From assembly GCA_937914965.1 (NCBI GenBank), contig CALGIY010000345.1:1-7540 (forward strand): a DNA stretch of 7,540 nucleotides. The letters run 5' to 3'. The DNA comes from an uncultured Thermoanaerobacteraceae bacterium. Lineage in GTDB: Bacteria; Bacillota; DSM-12270; Thermacetogeniales; Thermacetogeniaceae. The notes under the pieces are model-generated. The model ran no database searches, was not told the DNA's origin, and worked only from the letters and a program-made list of their open reading frames with translations. Made by a program: the position numbers and the translations under genes. Each line of letters opens with the position of its first letter. The stretch's first letter is position 1. Of the stretch, positions 1 through 4,989 are shown in pieces.

Positions 1-53
1 GGGTGCTCTACAGTTCCTCGATCACCTTTTCAAAAAGGAACTGTAGAGCACCC
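1..53. repeat. Perfect 17-bp inverted repeat at the left edge, spanning the stop codon of the nucleotidyltransferase-family gene
   Basis: Bases 1-17 (GGGTGCTCTACAGTTCC) are the exact reverse complement of 37-53, separated by 19 bases. Read on the minus strand, the first arm encodes the residues GALQF near the C-terminus and the second arm encodes EEL and the stop codon. A 17-bp perfect stem with one arm inside coding sequence is too long and too perfect for chance. It could be a terminator whose T-tract lies beyond the window, or a fold-back assembly or amplification chimera, because the match runs exactly to base 1. The sequence cannot separate these. Confidence 0.9.
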
Positions 54-1249
54 CCCACTCCAGGCCCTGGCTTCAATCCCAGCACCTTCATGGCATCAAA
101 CCCATCAACAGCCAAATCTCTGAGGGAAAAGGGCGGAAGTTCAAAAAGAACAGCATCAATTTGTTTTTTGAAATACTCCAACCTGCCGATGTTTTTATAT
201 TTCCCCCCCATAATGTCCGCCCGGCGCAGTTCCAACAAATCCCCCAAATTCTTTAGCCCAATCTTGATAGTAAACCTCCGCACAGCCTTTCTCGTACGGG
301 GTGTAGGATACATATGATTGAGCACAAGAAAGGAAACTTTTTCAATAAAATCCCTGCTGTATTTAAATCTCTTTAAAATATGGCGAGACATTACAGAACT
401 AATTACCTGGTGCCCATAAAAGTGCACACTCTCCGCTTCAAAGCTGATACAGTGCGGCTTTCCGATATCATGCAGCAAGGCCGCCCAGCGGAGATGCAGC
501 TCAGGCCTGATCTCCTTCATCACCAGTAGGGTATGTCCAAAAACATCCTTGATGTGGTAGTCGCTCTGCTCGATCCCGTATGTAGCAGCAAGCTCCGGTA
601 TGATAATCTTAAGAATTCCACACTTACGCATCTCTTCCAAGTAGATCTCTGGCCTCTGGCCAACGATGATCTTGTTGAGCCCAGCAGCAACCATCTCCGA
701 AGGGATAGTCCGGGCCAAAGGTACACACTCCACCAGAGCATCCCAGGTTCCTGGGTCAACCATCCATTTCAGGCGGGCATCATCAAAGCGTTTCATCAAA
801 TAAAAAACTCCCAGCAGACGCGAGGGGTCTTCCTGGAACCTAGCAGCGGGATCTACCGCCCCCTGAATTACCCCTCTCCCAGAGCACAAAGATTTACACA
901 CCTGCCAGGGATCGATCAATAAATCAGAAAATGGGTCATAGGCCAGTGCGTTTACTGTAAAATCAAAAGACCGCAGCTCACCAGCTGGATCATCAACCTG
1001 GCAGATGACACCGACGGTAACCCCACTCTCCCACACAGTCAGGGGACCAGATGATTCTTGTGGGGGTAAAACCCGGTCGAAAAGAGCATCCACTATCTCT
1101 GGAGGAGCATCGGTTAGCACCATCAAATCCTGGGGTACTAAACCCAGCAGGCAGTCCCGCAGCCCCTCACCGGCAGCAAGAGCTCTATATCCTGCCTGTC
1201 GCAGTTCAGCTATGATCTTTAAAACAGGCACAGGTAATGAAATACACAT
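8..1249 (-). CDS. tRNA nucleotidyltransferase/poly(A) polymerase-family protein with HD domain; catalytic head degraded
   Basis: This cytosolic protein has the domain order of bacterial CCA-adding enzymes, which add CCA to tRNA 3' ends. A polymerase beta-like head covers about residues 15-105, an RNA-binding neck 110-225, an HD domain 235-345, and a C-terminal segment LAVDGFDAMKVLGLKPGPGV resembles the CCA-enzyme tail. The HD domain is intact in appearance, with H239, H260-D261 in LLHDIGKP, FYGH, then RRFTIKIG and ELRRADIMGG. The head is not normal: the GGxxRD turn reads GEGLRD (27-32), the catalytic D-x-D reads D41-L-M43, the RRDFT motif reads RSFDFT, and the loop between D-x-D and RRDFT is short. 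The EDxxR nucleotide-recognition motif survives as EDPSR (140-144). I infer weak or absent CCA addition and possibly a role resting on the HD domain. A TTG at 1262-1264 would add five residues, but it overlaps the GGGAGAG ribosome binding site that serves the ATG at 1247-1249, so the ATG start (413 residues) is preferred. Confidence 0.88.
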   Translation of the reverse strand: MCISLPVPVLKIIAELRQAGYRALAAGEGLRDCLLGLVPQDLMVLTDAPPEIVDALFDRVLPPQESSGPLTVWESGVTVGVICQVDDPAGELRSFDFTVNALAYDPFSDLLIDPWQVCKSLCSGRGVIQGAVDPAARFQEDPSRLLGVFYLMKRFDDARLKWMVDPGTWDALVECVPLARTIPSEMVAAGLNKIIVGQRPEIYLEEMRKCGILKIIIPELAATYGIEQSDYHIKDVFGHTLLVMKEIRPELHLRWAALLHDIGKPHCISFEAESVHFYGHQVISSVMSRHILKRFKYSRDFIEKVSFLVLNHMYPTPRTRKAVRRFTIKIGLKNLGDLLELRRADIMGGKYKNIGRLEYFKKQIDAVLFELPPFSLRDLAVDGFDAMKVLGLKPGPGVGGALQFLFEKVIEEL

Positions 1250-1294
1250 TCTGTTCTCTCCCAAGTTTATTTAAATACTGTTTTCACTTCACCT

Positions 1295-1336
1295 ATAGTT
1301 ATCAGATAGTTATCGGAAAAAAATAACCCAGATCAA
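1295..1336 (-). promoter_or_regulatory. Candidate promoter with 11-bp-period direct repeats, upstream of the nucleotidyltransferase-family gene
   Basis: The nine bases ATAGTTATC occur at 1295-1303 and again at 1306-1314, exactly 11 bp (about one helical turn) apart. On the minus strand a TTGATC box (complement of 1331-1336) and a GATAAC box (complement of 1309-1314) lie 16 bp apart, a plausible but imperfect sigma-A pair. The repeats therefore cover the likely -10 region, as a regulator's half-sites would. The repeats are directly visible; the promoter and operator roles are inference. Confidence 0.35.
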
Positions 1337-1378
1337 CTTATATCATCTGGAGGTGAGTTCTGGCAAGACCAGTCACTA

Positions 1379-1416
1379 GATAATGAGCACAGTACCGAAA
1401 CTGTGTTATCTCTCAT
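1379..1416. promoter_or_regulatory. Imperfect dyad/hairpin in the divergent intergenic region
   Basis: CACAGT at 1388-1393 pairs with ACTGTG at 1400-1405 around a 6-base loop. The stem can be extended in two alternative ways: ATGAG (1383-1387) with CTCAT (1412-1416), or GATAA (1379-1383) with TTATC (1406-1410), each with a small bulge. No T-tract follows, so it is not an intrinsic terminator. It may be an operator for either divergent gene or a leader RNA structure. The surrounding gene-free stretch 1250-1578 holds no recognisable RNA gene or riboswitch class. Confidence 0.4.
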
Positions 1417-1438
1417 AAATAATTATCCTTTGCATATG

Positions 1439-1490
1439 TTGACAATATCATACACTATTGACAATGTTCGTCACCCATGTTACGTTATAT
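1439..1490 (+). promoter_or_regulatory. Tandem TTGACA boxes, probable promoter region of the Gre-like gene
   Basis: TTGACAAT occurs twice, at 1439-1446 and 1458-1465, with a 19-bp period. The second TTGACA (1458-1463) has only a poor -10 at the expected distance (TACGTT, 1481-1486, 17-bp spacer); TTATAT at 1485-1490 is a better hexamer but at a longer spacing. The perfect -35 boxes make a plus-strand promoter likely, but the exact -10 is uncertain. Transcription from here would cover the leader ORF at 1520 and the gene starting at 1579. Confidence 0.45.
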
Positions 1491-1519
1491 CTAGGGTGTT
1501 TTGCAGATTAAGGAGCAAA

Positions 1520-1573
1520 ATGCCCATCTGCTTTTTACCGCTATTCCATTTTATGGGTACTCAAGGAGGCTGA
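1520..1573 (+). CDS. Possible 17-codon leader peptide upstream of the Gre-like gene
   Basis: An AAGGAG motif (1510-1515) precedes an ATG at 1520, opening MPICFLPLFHFMGTQGG and ending at TGA 1571-1573. The stop follows directly on the AAGGAGG ribosome binding site (1564-1569) of the next gene and lies 5 bases before its GTG start. This arrangement fits translational coupling or a leader-peptide control element. The peptide is short and hydrophobic with no known match that I recognise. The 4-base spacing to its own SD is short, so translation is uncertain. Confidence 0.4.
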   Translation: MPICFLPLFHFMGTQGG

Positions 1574-1578
1574 TCAGA

Positions 1579-1602
1579 GTGTCCAAAAAAGTGTCCAAAA
1601 AA
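1579..1602 (+). repeat. Tandem duplication of the 12 bases carrying the GTG start codon
   Basis: GTGTCCAAAAAA is present twice head to tail (1579-1590 and 1591-1602), so the protein begins V/M-SKK-VSKK and has two in-frame GTG candidates. The first lies 9 bases from AAGGAGG and is favoured; the second would be 21 bases away. The duplication is exact, including the A6 run. Confidence 0.9.
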
Positions 1603-2043
1603 TACAGATTTCCCAAAGCAACCTTCGAAAATCTAGTCAAACAACTGGTAGATATAGAAGAAGGAAAAAACCAACTTCTCAATGAATATTACCCTGAACC
1701 AACCCCTGAGCGCAGGGAATTTGAAAAAACCTTAGACAGTTATATTCTAAATGTCGATAAGCTCGTGAAAAGTGCCTGCGTGTCAGAAGAGTCAGAAGAG
1801 TCAGAAGAAATATTTCCCTTTGTGACCATCGGTTGTCAGGTTGAGGTAGAAGATATCGAAAGCGAAGAAAAATACATTTTCCGCATTGTCACGCCATTTG
1901 AAAGCACAGTAGAAAAAGGTGATATTTCTTATCTTTCTCCTATGGGGAAATCCCTGCTCATGAAAAAATCAGGAGAAAAAACGGAGGTCAAGGCGCCAGG
2001 AGGCACCTTTTGCTATAAAATAAAAACAATCAGGCACCCCTGA
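1579..2043 (+). CDS. GreA/GreB C-terminal-domain family protein (transcription elongation factor-like)
   Basis: The protein is 154 residues, close to the 158 or so of GreA. Residues about 80-152 match the GreA/GreB FKBP-like C-terminal domain: VTIGCQVEVEDIESEEKY, then FRIVTPFES, KGDISYLSPMGKSLL and a closing PGGTFCYKIKTIR. This domain docks on RNA polymerase near the secondary channel. Residues about 10-65 are charged and helical (FPKATFENLVKQLVDIEEGK, then EYYPEPTPERREFEKTL), consistent with a coiled coil, but the GDLSEN-type acidic-tip motif of cleavage-active GreA is absent. I therefore call it Gre-like, not GreA, and infer RNA polymerase binding without assured transcript cleavage. A linker SEESEESEE (69-77) joins the halves. 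The GTG at 1579 is chosen because AAGGAGG lies 9 bases upstream; the upstream in-frame TTG at 1501 adds residues unlike the family and has no good SD. Confidence 0.85.
   Translation: MSKKVSKKYRFPKATFENLVKQLVDIEEGKNQLLNEYYPEPTPERREFEKTLDSYILNVDKLVKSACVSEESEESEEIFPFVTIGCQVEVEDIESEEKYIFRIVTPFESTVEKGDISYLSPMGKSLLMKKSGEKTEVKAPGGTFCYKIKTIRHP
1783..1809 (+). repeat. Three 9-bp tandem repeats encoding Ser-Glu-Glu
   Basis: TCAGAAGAG is repeated at 1783-1791 and 1792-1800, and once more with one change at the last base (1801-1809). It encodes SEESEESEE, an acidic flexible linker between the N-terminal helical part and the C-terminal domain of the Gre-like protein. Unit number could vary by slippage without breaking the frame. 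Confidence 0.92.
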
Positions 2044-2175
2044 ACAACCCAACCCTATTCGCCGCACTATTTACCGCTAAAATACCCGCCACCATATAAT
2101 AATTTTTCCATCATCAATCACTATTCTGCTATGTTTTACCTCTTCATCAACAAAAACCTAACCAGTACTGAGTTT

Positions 2176-2511
2176 TTATTTTCCTGTAAAGAACAACATA
2201 TTTAATATGGAAATAAAAATTGCCACAGCAAAAGCAAGCCAGAAGCCCGGTATGTGGAGTCCCCCAATCAATGCACCGGTCAGCATCACCATCAGGGTGT
2301 TGATCACCAATGTGAAAAGGCCAAAGGTCAGGATTTTGATCGGAAGTGTCAGCAAAACCAGGATCGGCCGCACCAGGACATTGACCACACCAAGCACAAC
2401 CCCCGCCCAGAGCAAAGCTGAAGGGGTATCATAGGTAATTGCCGGAAAAAACCGCGCAGCAAGATAAAACCCTACAATATTGACAATGAACTTTAAAACC
2501 GCATTACGCAA
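2176..2511 (-). CDS. YvlD/phage-holin-4 family small integral membrane protein
   Basis: From a TTG start at 2509-2511 this is a 111-residue protein with four hydrophobic segments at about 4-23, 32-55, 59-82 and 88-108. It carries the family signature of PF04020 proteins such as Bacillus YvlD: LGVVNVLVRPILVLLTLPI, then ILTFGLFTLVIN and a final SILNMLF. Despite the 'phage holin' family name, most members are chromosomal cytoplasmic-membrane proteins of unknown function, some induced by cell-envelope stress. An upstream TTG at 2574 gives 132 residues, but the added stretch is polar, untypical of the family and lacks an SD. The TTG at 2511 has AGGAG (complement of 2521-2525) 9 bases upstream and starts right at the first helix. 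It is convergent with the Gre-like gene (132-bp gap with no clear terminator) and divergent from the methyltransferase gene. Confidence 0.85.
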   Translation of the reverse strand: MRNAVLKFIVNIVGFYLAARFFPAITYDTPSALLWAGVVLGVVNVLVRPILVLLTLPIKILTFGLFTLVINTLMVMLTGALIGGLHIPGFWLAFAVAIFISILNMLFFTGK

Positions 2512-2605
2512 AAATCCCCACTCCTCTCTTCCTTTTCTGGAAACTAATATACTAGACATTTCCTCAATAATCAAATGGACACGGGGACTGCTCTACTATC
2601 CACCG

Positions 2606-2653
2606 ACTTTAAAACACATGGTACTACATGACAATATACCGTTAGTGTACCAT
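2606..2653 (-). promoter_or_regulatory. Candidate promoter of the YvlD-family gene with an overlapping inverted repeat
   Basis: On the minus strand TTGTCA (complement of 2629-2634) and TAAAGT (complement of 2606-2611) are 17 bp apart, a fair sigma-A pair pointing at the membrane-protein gene. An inverted repeat ATGGTAC (2618-2624) / GTACCAT (2647-2653) has one arm in the spacer and the other just upstream of the -35, as an operator would. The same DNA is the upstream region of the divergent methyltransferase gene, where TATGAT (2655-2660) and TATTAT (2660-2665) are weak -10 candidates. All regulatory roles are inferred. Confidence 0.4.
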
Positions 2654-2704
2654 TTATGATATTATCAGGGAAGAGCTTTATAACTCCGGGGGGAGGGGAG
2701 AACT

Positions 2705-4822
2705 GTGACCAAGGAGCAGAAATTCTTTAATGCTCTAAAGGATCTCTTTGTGGGAGCCCAGGTCAAAGGAAAGTCGGGCTACATTAAGTTGATGCAGGCT
2801 AGATCGCACTACTACGAAGAAATTGTCTTTCCCAAACTGCTAGAGGATATTGACCGCTTGCTTGCTCCCTTCCCTGAGTACCGGCAGGAGCTTTTAGAAC
2901 AACTCTACGACTTTTTCAGCCGCTACATCAGTCCCACCGGTTCCATTTGCTTCTACAACCCCACCCAACACGACATCGCACTTCTTTTTTGGAAAACCCA
3001 CATGCTTTACTATGTGAAAACAGACCGTCTCTACAATGATCTAGAGGTGAAACTGGACGGGATTAAGTTCTTCTTCGATGTATCCAAACTGGAACACAAG
3101 AAAGCCAATGAAAAACAGGAATTCACCTACGAATTCCAAGAGAAGATAGACGACAGCACCCTTATATTTGAGGTCACCTCACGTAAAACGACCAGCAAAA
3201 ATAGCTTGGATGACATCCTGTGTCAACTCCAGGAAAAAGGATTGGAAGTAGAAAAAAAGCTTATTAAGCGCGCCATTAAAATGTTCGAGCACCAAAATGA
3301 AATAGATTACTTCATTAACAAAGACGCCCAGTACTTCCTGGAGGAACAGTTTCGCCTCTGGTTTCTCCAACACCTCTTTTCCAGCAGCAGAGATTGGACT
3401 GAGAATGGCATTAAAAAACTGCAGGTTCTGAAAGAGATTGCCTTTGAGATCATTTCCTCAATCAGCCGGTTTGAAAATAAACTGATACAGATCTGGAACA
3501 AACCAAAATTTGTCCTCAACTTGTCTTATGTGATTACACTGGATCGGATCACTGCCAGAGACATGCATCTCTTCCACCGCCTTACCAACCACCCCGGCAT
3601 CGGCCCCCAGGTAGAGGAGTGGCAAGAACTGGGGCTTGTGGGGGATAACTTTCAGGTAATTGACATTATTAATAAAAAATCGCACCACCACCTGCCCATT
3701 GACACGAAATATTTTAGGGATCTCGAAGGGGAGATCCTTTCCCTTTTCCGCCTGGATGAAGAACTGGATGGATGGCTGATCAAAAGCGAAAACTACCAAG
3801 CATTGAACACCATCCTCCCCAAATTCCAAGACAGGGTACAGGTAATCTACATTGACCCCCCCTTTAACCATGAACAAGACGCCGGCTACCACTATTCAGT
3901 CAAATACAATGATGCCACCTGGATTACCCTACTAGAGAACAGACTGCAGCTGGCCCGAGAGATCCTGAAAAAAACAGGCTGTATCTTTGTCCGCTGTGAC
4001 TATAACGGTAACATGTATGTCCGACTCCTGATGGACCAGGTTTTCGGCCCAGAGAACTTCAAGAACGAGATCATTGTCCGCAGATCAGGGATTCAAAAGG
4101 CGGCCAAAAACAAGTTTTTAGTAGCCACTGACTCCCTTTTCTTCTACTCTAAAACCGAAGAAGGGAAACCGGAAAATATCTATGAACACCGAGAAACAAA
4201 TTGGCTTCCCTTTGTGCACTATCCTGGCCCCAGGAAAACCAAACAGAACCGCATTGTTTTTAATTATGTACTGGAACCTCCCCCAGGTCGCCACTGGGGG
4301 CTAAAGCAGGAACTTATCGATAAGTGGGCAGCTAAAAGGTGGGTGCGTTTTCGCTGCCGGGGATGCGGTTATGAACATTATGATGGAGAATGGAAGGGCT
4401 GCCCGAAGTGTGGTTCACAAGAGTTCATCCCCGAACTGAAAAACCCGCCAAAAAAAATCGACTCCAATTGGACAAACATTCAAAGCTACACCCAGGACCC
4501 CGCCTTCCCCACCCGTAATGCAGAGGAACTATTAAAAAGGATCATTGAAGCAACATCAACTGCAGGTGAGATCGTGATGGATTTTTTCCTGGGCTCCGGC
4601 ACCACTACAGCTACCGCCCACAAAATGGGACGAAAGTGGATCGGGGTAGAGATGGATGATCGCTTCTATACCTATTTACTGCCCAGAATGAAAAAGGTAT
4701 TATCTGGGGAACAGTCGGGGATTTCAAAGGAAGTCAACTGGCAGGGAGGCGGATTTTTCAAGTACTGCGAACTGGAACAGTATGAAAATACTTTGCAGTC
4801 CTTCTATTCAAGCCGAGTATGA
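2705..4822 (+). CDS. Site-specific DNA (adenine-N6) methyltransferase, beta class, type III Mod-like, with zinc ribbon
   Basis: This 705-residue protein should transfer methyl groups from S-adenosylmethionine to a specific DNA sequence. Motif IV, IDPPFN, is at 383-388 and the SAM-binding motif, DFFLGSGTT, at 626-634, followed by GRKWIGVEMDDRF. The order IV before I defines the beta class, to which type III Mod subunits belong. DPPF points to adenine N6 rather than cytosine. Between the motifs, where the target-recognition region sits, C551, C554, C566 and C569 form a CxxC-x11-CxxC zinc ribbon. Residues 1-370 are a long extension, including LLFWKTHMLYYVKTDRLYND and FFFDVSKLEHKKANEK, that I recall from a broad family of large methyltransferases in bacteria and archaea. 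After GGGFFKYCELEQYENTL the protein ends at SRV; I recall relatives continuing further, so the C-terminus may be cut short. Start GTG at 2705 follows a G-rich SD (GGGAGGGGAG). No nuclease gene is adjacent, so it is an orphan here. It may serve in epigenetic control or remain from a restriction system. Confidence 0.9.
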   Translation: MTKEQKFFNALKDLFVGAQVKGKSGYIKLMQARSHYYEEIVFPKLLEDIDRLLAPFPEYRQELLEQLYDFFSRYISPTGSICFYNPTQHDIALLFWKTHMLYYVKTDRLYNDLEVKLDGIKFFFDVSKLEHKKANEKQEFTYEFQEKIDDSTLIFEVTSRKTTSKNSLDDILCQLQEKGLEVEKKLIKRAIKMFEHQNEIDYFINKDAQYFLEEQFRLWFLQHLFSSSRDWTENGIKKLQVLKEIAFEIISSISRFENKLIQIWNKPKFVLNLSYVITLDRITARDMHLFHRLTNHPGIGPQVEEWQELGLVGDNFQVIDIINKKSHHHLPIDTKYFRDLEGEILSLFRLDEELDGWLIKSENYQALNTILPKFQDRVQVIYIDPPFNHEQDAGYHYSVKYNDATWITLLENRLQLAREILKKTGCIFVRCDYNGNMYVRLLMDQVFGPENFKNEIIVRRSGIQKAAKNKFLVATDSLFFYSKTEEGKPENIYEHRETNWLPFVHYPGPRKTKQNRIVFNYVLEPPPGRHWGLKQELIDKWAAKRWVRFRCRGCGYEHYDGEWKGCPKCGSQEFIPELKNPPKKIDSNWTNIQSYTQDPAFPTRNAEELLKRIIEATSTAGEIVMDFFLGSGTTTATAHKMGRKWIGVEMDDRFYTYLLPRMKKVLSGEQSGISKEVNWQGGGFFKYCELEQYENTLQSFYSSRV
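4352..4411 (+). other. Zinc-ribbon segment inside the methyltransferase
   Basis: Codons for RCRGCGYEHYDGEWKGCPKC place two CxxC knuckles (C551/C554 and C566/C569) 11 residues apart. They lie in the stretch between motif IV and motif I that carries DNA target recognition in beta-class enzymes. Metal binding is inferred from spacing. It may contribute to DNA contact or structural stability of the recognition domain. Confidence 0.8.
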
Positions 4823-4935
4823 TGGGATTGATCAAACCACCGTTCCAGTGGTAAAATAGTATCTATAATTCTCAATAGGAATCCTGAATCCATAACGGGA
4901 TAAACTTACTCCTGGTTAACTAACAAATAGGAGAG

Positions 4936-4941
4936 TATAAT
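4936..4941 (+). promoter_or_regulatory. Perfect -10 box (TATAAT) upstream of typA
   Basis: TATAAT at 4936-4941 is a consensus -10, but 17 bp upstream there is only a weak -35 (TGGTTA, 4913-4918). A start about 7 bases downstream would fall inside the hairpin at 4945-4962, so such transcripts would lack its 5' arm and escape it. Transcripts arriving from the methyltransferase would meet the full hairpin. The box also overlaps the ATG of the small ORF starting at 4940. Confidence 0.45.
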
Positions 4942-4975
4942 GAGGACTGTTGACAAACAGTCTTTTTACATTTAG
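4940..4975 (+). CDS. Possible 11-codon leader ORF in the typA leader
   Basis: AGGAG (4929-4933) lies 6 bases before an ATG at 4940, opening MRTVDKQSFYI and ending at TAG 4973-4975, just where the typA ribosome binding region (GAGGAAGTGA) begins. The ORF runs right through the hairpin and T-tract at 4945-4967, so ribosomes on it would interfere with hairpin folding. No run of one amino acid suggests a classical amino-acid attenuator. It is only relevant if transcription starts upstream of about 4925. Confidence 0.35.
   Translation: MRTVDKQSFYI
4945..4967 (+). terminator. Hairpin plus T-tract in the typA leader (terminator or attenuator)
   Basis: GACTGTT (4945-4951) and AACAGTC (4956-4962) form a 7-bp stem with the 4-base loop GACA, followed directly by TTTTT (4963-4967). 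This is intrinsic-terminator form with a modest GC content. It lies 23 bases before the typA start. It can insulate typA from methyltransferase read-through, or act as an attenuator together with the small ORF that overlaps it. Confidence 0.55.
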
Positions 4976-4989
4976 AGGAAGTGATATAG

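Noticed and set aside
533..922. 129-codon plus-strand ORF
   Set aside because: Lies wholly antisense inside the nucleotidyltransferase-family gene, has no family-like sequence, and the minus-strand protein is clearly recognisable.
1353..1379. 8-codon ORF (GTG start, MSSGKTSH) after GGAGG
   Set aside because: The GTG overlaps the SD itself, so it cannot be initiated from that SD; too short for other support.
1265..1578. Possible T-box or other riboswitch leader before the Gre-like gene
   Set aside because: No T-box core sequence and no recognisable riboswitch core; only simple repeats and one dyad.
2176..2511. Prophage lysis gene, from the 'phage holin' family name
   Set aside because: PF04020/YvlD members are mostly chromosomal, and no endolysin or other phage gene is nearby.
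3458..3892. 144-codon minus-strand ORF
   Set aside because: Antisense to the methyltransferase, covering its conserved DPPF region; no SD or protein-like features.
2705..4822. Part of a BREX, DISARM or complete type III restriction system
   Set aside because: No Res, Pgl, helicase or nuclease gene in the window; neighbours are a membrane protein and typA.
4838..4856. ACCAC/GTGGT hairpin after the methyltransferase stop as terminator
   Set aside because: Only 5 bp and followed by AAAATAG rather than a T-tract.
4950..4955. TTGACA as a -35 box for typA
   Set aside because: It is the loop side of the leader hairpin, and no -10-like hexamer lies 16-18 bp downstream.
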